64,000 nucleotides of DNA from positions 3,224,001 through 3,288,000 of the forward strand of contig JAQOTA010000047.1 of assembly GCA_029532415.1 (NCBI GenBank), given 5' to 3'. The position numbers and the translations under genes are program-made. The first letter of the stretch is position 1, and every line of letters begins with the position of its first letter. The notes under the pieces are model-generated. The model was not told the DNA's origin, did no database searches, and was given only the letters and a program-made list of their open reading frames with translations. The stretch comes from Marasmius tenuissimus (Eukaryota; Basidiomycota; Agaricomycetes; Agaricales; Marasmiaceae). This document shows, piece by piece, positions 33,565 to 44,133 of the stretch.

Positions 33565-35597
33565 ATGCAGTGTGAGGTGGAGAGATAACATTCATATACA
33601 TCTGGGGAGCATCTAACAGGATTCTGAAACCTTTTTCTGCTCTCCCTCTTGCCTTACTCTATTTATTCAATCTAGTTTATCTATTCAAAGACATATCTGG
33701 ATTTGTTGCCTGCTGTACTGCAGCAGGTTTCATGCTAGAACTGTGAAGGAAGTGTTCAAACATATATAAAAACAAAACCTCAATCAAAACCAGAAAAATA
33801 CATGCTCACAGTTCAAAGCCAAATCAGTGGAGTTTGTTGAACTCATTGTCTCAAATGATGTATGGGCAATAGATTCTGTAAAAGTAGCAGGAATTATGGA
33901 AAGTTGATATTCTAAATATGGCAACTTTGGCCTAGCTACCTGTTACACCTACCTGACCTCACACATTGCATGATATTATAGATTTGGAGTTTATGGAGAA
34001 AATGTTCTTACAGGAACAGAGGGGGTACTATTTATTGTGTTTCCTGATCAACTCACGATTGCTATAAAGGGTGATGTCTTTAAATATGATGTTGATCATG
34101 ATATCTTGTAGTCTCCCGTAATATTGATATCAAAAGCCGGTTCAGCTGTTGAAATTGGTATGTCTTCAAGCCATTTTATAGGGCAGTTTTCAGGGAACTT
34201 TTTTATTATTACAGATTCAGAGTTTGCGACAGGAAAATCTGTCCTTTATTCCTGCATGTTTTGACACCGTTAAGGGAGTGGCAGTATGTCACATGCAGGT
34301 CCCTTTTTTTTGACCGGCATTACCTTGAATGGTAGTAATGAAACCTGATTAGTGGACGTTTGACACACAAACTTTATTCATGTGTCATCTGCATCATTGT
34401 TCCCAGAATGGTAAGTGGTTGTCAGACCTTAGAAGTAGCAGGCTGCTCGCATCTGTTCACTTACCTAGAACTTTTGGCAGGTCAACACAGTTAACTGAGT
34501 GTGGCTGTGATACACTGTAGCGCCTGCTATTGAAAATCAGCTTTGGAGCCTTGTTTTTGTGTGATTATAGCATAAAACAGATAAGAAATGACTAGGTAAT
34601 ACGAGTACTAGAGCGAGTCCCAAGAAGCTAGTAAAAGGCTCAGGTCCTAGCATAAGGAGAGAATAGCACCTTGGAGGCACCTCTCCTTATCTCTGAAAAC
34701 TGTAGGAGTTGTTCAACTGAAGAAAGTATCACTTTGGAGGCATGACTAGGACCTGTAGTCATATCAAGGGAATATCTCCAGAGGCTCAGAGGCATCATAC
34801 TAAGGATTAAAATAATATAATCAGACTTGACAAAGACCCGTACTAGTAGAGCTAGACAGAGGAAGTCACCACAGAAGCATGGATGGTCGGAAAGCAAGAC
34901 TAAGTTGAGCCTCAGAAGCTTGGTATAAGGTCAAGGCCTCACTTCAGCATATCTCCCTTGCACCTGTACATTGAGATATTGACTGTACTAAGGGCATAGT
35001 TGGTGCTGGTAGCAAATGCAAAGCTCAACTGTACTAGAAGGCAAGGGACTAAGAAAGAAAGGAATGGTGTACCAAAGAATCGAGTAGGAGTTCTGGCTGA
35101 ACCATTGAACTATTACCCAGTATCCAAGGTACCAAGATTGGATATAGTGGGGCGACCATATGGATGGCAGGACATCAGAGCTATCCAAGCTACAGAAGGG
35201 ACATCGAACTGGCTATGGACGGCTGGGTAACTCAATTAATATAGGCATCTAGTAGCACTTCGGAGGCAAGTACTTTGCTTCAGACAAAGGGAGTATACAC
35301 TTCAGAGGCAGACAGAACAGGATGACCTATGATGATTGAAGAGTCTAGAACCAGAGAATCAATGCTGCGGAGGCAGATAGGCAGAATGGAACCATTGATA
35401 GGAGAGGCCTGCAAGAAAAGAATGTTAGAGAATGTTCAAGGCTGATGATACTTCCAAAGCAAATTGTTGGTTTTGACTTTGGGGTTCAAAAGCGTAGATT
35501 AAACACAAAACTCTCCAAGTATATTCCAAAGTAGGTAGTGTATGTCTCCAAGGCATGGTTTGTTCGATATTTGTACAATTTGGTAGAATTAGAGCAT
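33565..35597. other. About 2 kb without a supported gene; scattered GGAGGCA motif
   Basis: No open frame with recognisable features. A short motif like CTTYGGAGGCA recurs about five times between 34671 and 35375. AT content appears higher than in the gene-rich right end. Confidence 0.5.
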
Positions 35598-35602
35598 CCT
35601 AG

Positions 35603-35913
35603 TGTTGAATCCATGGACTATATTTAGATCCCAGTATATACAAAGTCCCGGTTCACACTTCCTGTCATCATATTATGTGGGACTATTGTTCCACTTATCA
35701 TTTCTACTTATGATCATATGTACAATTTTCATTGTCATCCTTATATGGTATTTACTATAGTCTCTACATGTATATAAGCTTGTAGTTCTCTACTTGAATC
35801 TACAGTGTGCTTGAGCTTCTATGTCTCGCCTCTACCTCTCTAAACTCCTCTCTGGTAAGTAGTAGTGTAGCCATGTTGTAGTCCTCTGCGCTAGGTGTCA
35901 TGCCGGCTCATCA
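35603..35913 (+). repeat. Copia family 2 5' LTR (311-bp type)
   Basis: TGTTGAATCC...GGCTCATCA. Same length as the LTRs of the full-length element but with many substitutions, so an older copy. Confidence 0.93.
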
Positions 35914-36186
35914 GGATATGGGCCCCAGTTAGCCCGACTACAATAACGAGCACCCCTAGGCTGCTGTCATCAGCTAGCTAGGCTAGACCTGCATGCTGCC
36001 ATTGACCTCTTAAATGAGTGCTCAATCTATGGCATTGATGTATGTCCTTCAATGACATCGGATCTCAAGGATCCAATGCTCCTCGTTGAGCTTAGTGCCC
36101 TTTATGGCTGCTCCCTGTGTTGATTAGATGCATGCTATTGCTGTCTTTTCTAGATCCAACACCAAACCTCTCAACCTCTTACTACC

Positions 36187-37510
36187 ATGTTCAACATTAA
36201 GAAATACTTCTCTGGTCGCTTCGATGGCACCAACTTTAAACAAGTCTATGTCAGCGAGATGGAAGCAGTTACCAAGACCCAGGGTCTCTATGGCCATCTC
36301 ACTGGTGATGAACCATGTCCCTCCATGCCCCTTGGCACTGTTACTAGCCCTGCAGAGGTTACTCCTGTTGTCCGTGACACCGTCCCTCCTGAGGAGCATG
36401 CCGCATGGGTCAAGAAAAGTCTTGCTTGGGACAAGGAAGATCTCCAGCTCATGGGAATCATCCAGATCACGTGTTAAACTCGTTTCTTTCAGACTTACCA
36501 CCTCTCATCCCCAAGCCGGCATTGCCAAGTTCAAGTCCTACATTGAACGACTCTCTGAGGAAGGAGTGGTTCTCCCCAAGTTGATCAAATCCCTCTTGCT
36601 CATTGCCGCAATTCCGCCAAATGGGATGCTGCCTCATCCAAATCCCTTCATGACTATGTTAGGGATCCCGAGGATGACGACACTATCATCATTGCCAAGG
36701 TCCATGATGCAATCATGGTTGAATACAAACGCCAGAACCCGCAGCTAGCCAACCGCCTTTCCGCAGTGAAGTGTGCTGGTAATTGAGGACCATTGTTCGG
36801 TCAGCAGCAGCGCCCGCAGCAGCAACGTCAGCAGCATGGGTACCAGCAGCAGACCAACACTCGCCCACCACAGCAGCAGCAGCAACGCCAATCTTCGAAC
36901 CAGAACAAGGGTAAGAAGAAGAAGAAGCAGCAGCATGGTACCTGCAGTGGTATCAACCAGTATCAGGGTCCCGGCAATGCCAGCGGTAACAGCGGTAACA
37001 ATTGGTCTCATGATCACTCTCATCTTGCGTCCTACACATCCGTTGTTGCTTCCCCTCCTCCTGTCCGTCCTTACTCCTCGATCACTGACCACAGGTAACG
37101 TATTGCATTGAACGCAGTCAACAACTCCTTGCGTGCCAAGGTCGCCAGTGCCCCTCCTAGCTGTGCTAGGGGATCACTGCCCCCAGCGCACTTTACTGGT
37201 CACTGGGACAAGTCTTGTGACAGCACCGTTGCTCCCGCTGTCAAGAAGAATCCGGCTGCCATGCAGTCCTTCACCGGCTTCAAGCCATCCAAGTCAGTAT
37301 TTGATGATGTACATGAAGCATGTTCACTTGCTGACAGACTTGGTGTACCTAAGACGGCGTGGCATCTCAAACTGTTTGAACAGATCGTCAGGTCTGCCAC
37401 CAACCGTTCATTCCAGGAATGTATCATGCAGCCTCGTGCGTCCTCGTCCAAGCGAGTTCTGGAGGACAATTCGGAAGATGAAGGAGCTGGATGTCATTCT
37501 TCTACTTCTT
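36187..37510 (+). pseudogene. Copia gag, degraded
   Basis: Starts MFNIKKYFSGRFDG like the intact Gag-Pol and stays collinear with it to the region after the Gln-rich stretch. It is broken by an internal deletion of roughly 120 bp near 36471 (joining GATCAC directly to GTTAAACTCG), which shifts the frame. A TGA lies near 36784 and a TAA near 37096. It ends where the family 1 LTR begins. Not functional. Confidence 0.92.
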
Positions 37511-37512
37511 AT

Positions 37513-38172
37513 TGAGCCAGCATAGTTAAATGCACAGTGAAATGAAACCAAAACCTCACATATTGACTATAAGAGAATTCTTGTGTTCTTGCAGATGCTT
37601 GCTATAGGTGATAATCAAGTAGATTGTCCTAAAGCTTTGAGACGCAAAGTCTCCAGCTTTTATACAAGAGTCCTTGTCTATCTACAAGTCATAGAACATA
37701 GGTAAGTGAGAATATAGCATATGGTACATATTGCATATCAGTGAGCATAAGTGCTCAAAGAGCAGAGTGAGTAATTAGGCATAGTCATACTAGCTTTCTA
37801 TCTAAGTAATCTAGAGAGAAAGCTCAGTCAGCTTTGAACGCTATTGGGTGCAAAGCTGAACCTTGTTATAAACCATAGAGATAAGGTGTGAGTACTGACT
37901 AACTACAGAGTCTGTCTGAGTAAGTACAGGATCTTTCATACGAGTGCAAGTGTCATCTTGAAAGAGTCTATAAATAGTAGATGTGTAAACAACACATCAA
38001 TAAAGTGTATCACATGGTAACCACATGTTCAACACTCCCCCTCTCCAAACTCTTATAAAGATTTGAGTTATTGATACTACCAAAGATCATTTAGTCTAAT
38101 GGTAATATTGGGTAACACCATTTTGGTGCATTAAGAGCGTGAGCTCCAGAGTTCAATTCCCAGGAGTGCCAA
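37513..38172 (-). mobile_element. Copia family 1 remnant: inverted LTR plus 3' internal end
   Basis: A 522-bp LTR (37513-38034, minus orientation) followed by about 138 bp matching the internal DNA just before the 3' LTR at 1914, including the purine tract and the tRNA-like segment. Homology stops abruptly at about 38172, where gypsy-type sequence begins. It is a truncated 3' end inserted into the Copia family 2 gag. Confidence 0.92.
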
Positions 38173-38295
38173 AATATGTCAAGTGTCAGAGTATATGTAA
38201 AGCTTATATAATAAGTGGTACAGTTCTGGAGAAATGTTCCACACATTATATAATCCAACAAGGTAGCCCTAAAAGAGCTCCCTGAAGATCAATTC

Positions 38296-39100
38296 CCTTT
38301 CATAGGGAGATGGGCCCAGTTCAAGGAATCCTTCAAAGTCCGGTTCGGGGCAGCTAATGAAAAAGCAGATGCCATCGAAATCCTTACCAACCTTAAACAG
38401 GGGAACAAGACTGCAACTCTCTACAGTCAGGAATTCAAGGAGGCCGCAATGAAGACAGGACTATCAGATGCAGATCTTCAAATCTGATACTGCAAGGGTC
38501 TGAACATGGACCTTAAACAATTGTTGGTGATGATGGAATTGTCTCAAGGAGAACCCGCCAATCTAACCAAACTGGAAACACGGGCTTGCAAAGCAGAGAG
38601 GTCCCTGCAGGAGGAAGGATTAGCAGCCAAGGGACAGGTAGAAACGACTGTCACTACTATTAGCGCGAACTGTTCCAACATCCCCACAGGAAATGGATGC
38701 ACTAGGGAGGACTTTGTGAAAGCAATGTGAGGGAAGTGTTACGGATGCGGGGCGAGTGATCATACCAAGGCTGATGGGTACCACAGGCAGGATAAATGCA
38801 ACTATTGCACACGTCCTGGACACAGGTCCAATGTATGCCAGGATAAGTACCTAGGGAGAGCACCCGGAGGAGGAATCCAACGCCAACAGATCTCAGCCAC
38901 CCCTTTCACTCTCTTCCCGGATGAACCAACACCTACACCCTCGTACTCACCACCGCCAATGACCCCCACTGCCCAAATCTCTGCCACTCCCTCTTCCACC
39001 CCCAACATGGATGCCGTCGCCGAAATTGCTGCCCTCCAGCAAGCCCTAGCCCAACAGAACACCATTCTCTAACAACTTATGCAAAAGGATTTTTAAGTAG
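38296..39100 (+). pseudogene. Gypsy gag with zinc knuckle, broken
   Basis: Reads GRWAQFKESFKVRF...LYSQEF, a retrotransposon gag pattern, with stops at about 38486 (after DLQI) and 38728. A tandem knuckle pair CYGCGASDHTK...CNYCTRPGHRSNVC lies at about 38738-38832, followed by a Pro/Thr-rich linker to about 39090. Confidence 0.88.
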
Positions 39101-39101
39101 G

Positions 39102-40118
39102 GTGTCCGCCTTCGCCGGGGCAAAGACACCCTCACAGGTTTCAGTCTATGCTTCCTCCTCATACAACTCAATTCACTCATGTACAATATCCTCTGTTCGC
39201 GAAATAGACACTCTCTCACCTCACTTTCGCATACAAGTCACACTGAAAGGAAAGCATTGCCAGACTGAAACAACAGCCATGATCGACAGTGGGGCCACCG
39301 TATTATTTCTTGGAAAATCCTTTGTCACAACCAATTGTATCACCCTCCAACACCCAATTCAAGTTCACAACATCAATGGAACACTAAACCAGGCTGGAAG
39401 TATCGCACACTACGCTCGTCTAGGTCTGGTAGTGGAGGCCACTGAAACCTGGACAGACTTCTTGGTCACGGATCTAGGAGGAGAACATGTTATATTAGAG
39501 CTGCCCTGGCTTCAGAAGACCAATCCTCAGATCAGCTGGAAAGGGGGACACCTTTCAGTCCCAAAACGAGGAGTGGAGATAGAAGAAGTGGAAGATGAAG
39601 AGGAATGGGCAGGAATGGGTAAACCACCACTAAGCAACACTATTCTTGAATCTATCAACGACCCCTTCGAAACCATCCATGCATCCATTATCAAAACACC
39701 CCCAGTGGAGCCTGAAGATACAATGTCACTTTATCATGTCATGGCCAACCGGGCCACACGTAGATCTTTAGTCAAAAAAGGAATCTTAGAGGACTGTCAT
39801 GACGAGGTATGGGTTGCAGCAGGGTACATGTATTCTCAACAGATTGCTGAAGAAACCAACAAGGAAAAGCCAAAACAGTCATTCGAGGAGATGGTACCAG
39901 AATCATATCAGGAATACGCTAAAGTCTTTTTTGAGCAGGAATCCGAACGACTTCCAGCTCACAAGCCATGGGATCACACTATCGAGCTCACACCAGGATC
40001 ACCACAGACCATGCAAACCAAGGTCCACCCCATGTCACTCAACAAACAACAAGAACCGGACAAGTTCCTGGAGGAGAACCAACAGAAAGGCTACATCCGA
40101 CCCTTGAAATCACTTCTT
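39102..40118 (+). pseudogene. Gypsy protease and start of reverse transcriptase, interrupted
   Basis: An open frame with a retropepsin-type active site (AMIDSGATVLFLG, about 39279-39317) and then the reverse transcriptase N-terminal lead-in (HKPWDHTIEL, KGYIRPLKS). It is interrupted at 40119 by a solo LTR; the frame continues as unrelated codons to 40229 inside that LTR. The protease part itself shows no break. Confidence 0.88.
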
Positions 40119-40603
40119 TGTCATGAAGATGCCACTTTTCCCTCCACCATTTGCTCACATGATTATCACATGTTCTTTTCTCATGGTCACTTACTATACA
40201 TTCTTATTTCTCACAATTCTCTTTCTTAACCCACCATCGCGCAGCCTTAACCCACATCGCGCAGCCATCCCATTATCTCATATCGACTCATTCCTTATTC
40301 ATCCTTGACTCATACTTACTCATACACGACTCATAGGTAGCCACTCCGACTCCAGCTCTGACTGTAGGATAGGTATATAAGCTAGCTAGTCTTCACCTGG
40401 TCCCTCATCTTGACCTCTTGTCGTTGGGACCAGGTGAGTAGTACAGTCTCCTTCGCTTTCCTTCTCTACAGTAGATCTAACTTGTCGTTGGGACCAGTTT
40501 CTGCCTTATCTCTGTCTGAGTCGAGCCCGCTGCTCCTCTCCTAGCTTGCTACCACCGCTCTCCGCCTCTGCCGTCTCCGATAGACGCTCAGCACTTCGTG
40601 ACA
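40119..40603 (+). repeat. Solo LTR (485 bp) nested in the gypsy reverse transcriptase
   Basis: Ends are imperfect inverted repeats, TGTCATGAAG and CTTCGTGACA. It is flanked by TTCTT (40114-40118) and CTCTT (40604-40608), a 5-bp duplication with one mismatch. Removing the insert and one flank copy makes the reverse transcriptase frame continuous at this point. It contains a TATATAAG box (about 40374) and a repeated CTTGTCGTTGGGACCAG. Confidence 0.85.
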
Positions 40604-41190
40604 CTCTTGTGTCACCTGTTTTCTTTGTGAAGAAGAAGGATGAAAAACTTAGATTTGTTCAGGACTATCAGAAACTTCACGAGTACACTATCAAAAACTG
40701 CTATCCATTCCCCCTGGTCACAGATATTGTCAATCAACTCCAAGGTGCAAAGTATTTCACAAAATTTGATGTATGATGGGGATACAACAACGTATGGATT
40801 AAGGAAGGAGATGAATGGAAGGCCGCCTTTGCAACCAACAGGGGACTTTTTGAACCAAGAGTGATGTTCTTCAGACTCACTAACTCACCTGCTATGTTCC
40901 AATCCCTCATGAACTCTATATTTGCCAATCTCATCGCCCTAGCAAAAGTTGCCATGTACCTGGACAACATTCTCATCTTCACCAGCACGCGAGAGGAGCA
41001 TCAGATCCTAGTCAAGGAGGTCTTGTCACGACTCCAGAAACATGACCTCTACCTACGACCAGAGAAATGCCAATTTGAACAACAGGAAATCGAGTACCTA
41101 GGACTCCTGATCAGTGAAGGCTGAGTACACATGGACCCAGCTAAAGTCAAAGTCATACAAGAATGGGCTCTACCACGGGATGTCAAGCTA
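40604..41190 (+). pseudogene. Gypsy reverse transcriptase fragment
   Basis: Reads SPVFFVKKKDEKLRFVQDY, then FPLVTDIVNQL, MFFRLTNSPAMFQSLMN and the catalytic-box region MYLDNILIF, where canonical YIDDILI is YLDNILI, so the second catalytic aspartate is lost. Stops at about 40774 and 41122. Ends without RNase H. Confidence 0.9.
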
Positions 41191-41316
41191 TAATCCCGAG
41201 ACCACAAACATATGTTACCTTCTCCTTGCCTCCAACAGCGCGGCTCTCTATGCAAAGTACACTCAGATGCTTGGAATTGATGTCAAGAACCCCCTGCAGT
41301 ATGAAATCTCAGACTG

Positions 41317-41637
41317 TGTTGAATCTGTGGACTATAATTAGATCCCGGTATATCCAAAGTCCCAGTTCATACTTCCCGCCATTGTATTATGCGGGACAAT
41401 GCATTCACTATTGTTCTATTCTTCATTGTTCATTATGCTCATATGTACAATTTCTATTGTCGTCCCTATATGGTAGTTATATTGTCTCTACATGTATATA
41501 AGCTCGTAGTTCTATACCTGAATCTACAGTGTGCTTGAGCTTCTACGTCTCGCCTCTATCTCTCTGAACTCCTCTCTGGTAAGTAGTAGTGTAGCCATGT
41601 TGTAGTCCTCTGCGCTAGGTGTTATGCCGGCTCATCA
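41317..41637 (+). repeat. Copia family 2 LTR, longer subfamily (321 bp)
   Basis: TGTTGAATCTG...GGCTCATCA, with the same extra region as the solo LTR at 22499. Its immediate flanks (GACTG, CCTAG) do not match each other. The right flank matches the left flank of the LTR at 35603, so this may be the 3' LTR of that old insertion rather than a solo LTR. Confidence 0.88.
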
Positions 41638-41824
41638 CCTAGTATGTCACCTCCAACCTTTTCTAGCCTAGCCAACGTGGATAACCTCTTTTAGGCTATT
41701 TCTGTTCCAAAAAAAATAGTCAACTTCGCCCAAACCGGGCCTAGTACACCACCTTTGACTTTTTGGCCGAAAATGCCGAAAAATGCTCAAAAAGGTTGAA
41801 AAATGTCCATGATGTAATCTTACT

Positions 41825-44133
41825 GACACAAAGAGGTTAGAGGGGTGTATAATTGATTGAGAGCCGGTTGCACCTTTATGAACATATTTGAAGCGATCCG
41901 AGTCGTCATCAAGTGAAAGGAAGATGTAGCCATATCCAAGATGTCGAGCAAAGTGGGCAGTGGTAGGGTCGAAACCTCGAAGAGTTTGATACTGGTGAAC
42001 CAACTTGTAGTTGCCGGTGGACCAGGTATAGGCAATAAAGCGCTCATGGAAGTTTACTTGGACAGGGAGGCTGAAGTAGTGACACAATTCGGGTGAGATC
42101 TGAGAGTGGCCATCCTTGTGAAAGAACCAGCAGTGTAGAGAAGATGTTTCACCTTCCTCAAGGTGGGGGAAAGGTGGAGACACAAAAAGGAAGATTGGTT
42201 TTTGGCATTGTCGTTGGTGCCGGAAAGGGGTTACACCAAGGTAGTAGTACAACTCCCTGTAGGAAAAGACAAGATCTGGGCAATGTTTAGTGAGTGGAAG
42301 GGGATAATGAATTGAGGACACACCAAAACCCTCCTAATCATCCTCTAACAAAACCCCTCGAGCATGGAGAATGCTCCATGCTTGTGAAAGCCATGCCTTA
42401 TCCATGTCCCTATTTAATGCCAACAACAGTCGTCCATCTCCAACAAGTCGAAATCTTCTTGTGGATTCCAGACAAAGTGGCCTATGATTTATGGGAAACA
42501 CACCTTGTCCAACCATTCACCAGACACGTCCAATCCACGAGGTTTTCCTCCACACTCCTCCAGACATTATTTGCGACGGCAATGGGGGTTTTGGTCAAAG
42601 CCAAAAAAATAGTCAACCAACCAACCCGTTCAGGCATGGCTTTCTCCTTCCAACTGTTACGATTTGCCCACACAGACACCCTTTCTTGCCCAACTCACCT
42701 CTCCCTTACCACCTTTCCCACTCATTCAGATATCTCTATAAACGACTCCGCAGAGTAAAGTGGCACTATGCGTCCAGACCACAGCTCCAGACCATGCCCA
42801 GCAGACATCTCCACACGCCACCCCGGTTCATAATATATGAACAGCCACAACGACTCACACAATATTTGCAGCCACTCCCACAATGACTCAGTTCAACTAC
42901 AAATGACTCACACGCCCACAACTCAGTGCAACTCAGAGCAGCTCCAGACCTAGACAGATTCCAGTATATAAGCTCAGTGTACATACAACCTTTCCTTAGC
43001 TTAACAACTTGGTAAATACACAGTGAAAGCCCACCTTGACCTTTGACTTTTGACACTTGACCTTTGACTCTCAACCTTCAAACCTTGCCCTCGCTTGAAG
43101 AAGTGACTTGAGAGGCCACTAACCGTGCCCTGTCTTATCACCAACTGTAATTCATTGCTTGCATAAACACGTCATCAGCTTCCTTCAACTTGTCAGGAGA
43201 ACCTTTTCTTGGAGAAGTTCGGCATTTGGAGGTAGGTCCCATTCTAACTCCGACCCAATGATATATATGAACATGGCCCCTTCGGACCACGGCAGACCAC
43301 TCCTCAGGTAGGATCCATCCACATCTTCTCATAGTCACATTCCCATTGTCTCTAAAACTGTATTCAAAAACTGTTCAACTGTGCTACAACAACTACTTAC
43401 ATGCAATCTCTCAAGATACATCCGGGCCAAGTATCCCACATTTCCCAACAATTGTGAAAGCGGAACAAGGCCTGGATAAAAACATCTAATCAGCTCTGCC
43501 ATATGATCACACATTCACTCACTGTGCCAAAGAACCATCGATGGAATCGTCCCTTTGTCAATTGCGTATACCTGGGTAACCTCGGAGAACCTGAAAATAC
43601 AACACCCTCAATCTGAGTAATTTTGGGTTGCTACTCGAACTACAACTGTCTTGAAAGCTTGAGAAATTCCTCCTCGAAAGCCTAATGGTATGAGTGGGGC
43701 TAAGATTGGGATTGAATAGAATCAGATACAGGACTTCCTTCTGTGTATCCAGCCCACTATAAGATACTGTTGTAAACTCACCCTCCACCCCTGCAATCTT
43801 CCCCGTACAAATTGTCTTGGTCGCCTCGAGAAGACATCGGCACTCGTTCCATGGCCAACGACTACAATGTCCGAAACAATGACGAGTCTGGCAAATGTCC
43901 AAAAGCCTGCAGATGTCACCGCGTGTGAGGTTTCGGAACTATACAGAGTCAGGTACCTGCCTAACTGCTCATGCAGGGGATCGGAGACTCACATAATCAA
44001 ACTCAGTAATCTTCCTCTCCAATTGTTGGATAACTTGGTGATAGTGATTGTGTTGGTCACCTCGAACACTATTGAAGGTCCCGCTGCCGATAGAGACACC
44101 AAGTTGTGCCTTGTAGGAGAAAGACTGGGACAT
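41825..44133 (-). pseudogene. Family copy C, inactivated
   Basis: Start at 44133 (MSQSFSYKAQLGVSIGSGTFN, close to copy A), the same exon order, and the block LHCWFFHKDGHSQ...LRGFDPTTAHFARH. A 486-bp solo LTR at 42655-43140 splits the exon that encodes the CRGP...RFLAS region. The last part is lost: homology stops just after the intron acceptor at about 41825, where copies A and B carry two or more further exons. It is closer to A than to B in the first exon. Confidence 0.88.
42655..43140 (+). repeat. Solo LTR (486 bp) inside family copy C
   Basis: TGTTACGATTT...CTTATCA with TG...CA ends, flanked by a perfect 5-bp duplication CCAAC (42650-42654, 43141-43145). It contains a TATATAAG box (about 42963) and a run of TTGACCTTTGACTTTTGACACTT-like repeats near its end. 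Not obviously related to the 485-bp LTR at 40119. Orientation is inferred from the TATA motif. Confidence 0.88.

Larger units (their letters stand above)
35603..37512 (+). mobile_element. Degraded Copia family 2 element, 5' LTR and gag fragment
   Basis: A 311-bp LTR (35603-35913), the primer-site region, a leader and part of gag, in plus orientation. It is cut at 37512 by an inverted Copia family 1 LTR. The five bases left of the LTR are CCTAG, and CCTAG also follows the LTR ending at 41637, so the two LTRs may delimit one original insertion whose inside was later replaced. Confidence 0.85.
38173..41190 (+). mobile_element. Ty3/gypsy element remnant without its own LTRs
   Basis: Collinear gag, zinc knuckles, protease and reverse transcriptase fragments in plus orientation. 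They are interrupted by stops and by a nested solo LTR at 40119-40603, and truncated at both ends. No RNase H or integrase follows; homology ends at about 41190. 41191-41316 is unassigned. Confidence 0.88.

Noticed and set aside
39102..40229. Complete 375-aa protein read to the stop at 40229
   Set aside because: The last 37 codons lie inside a solo LTR insertion; only the part up to 40118 is gypsy-derived.
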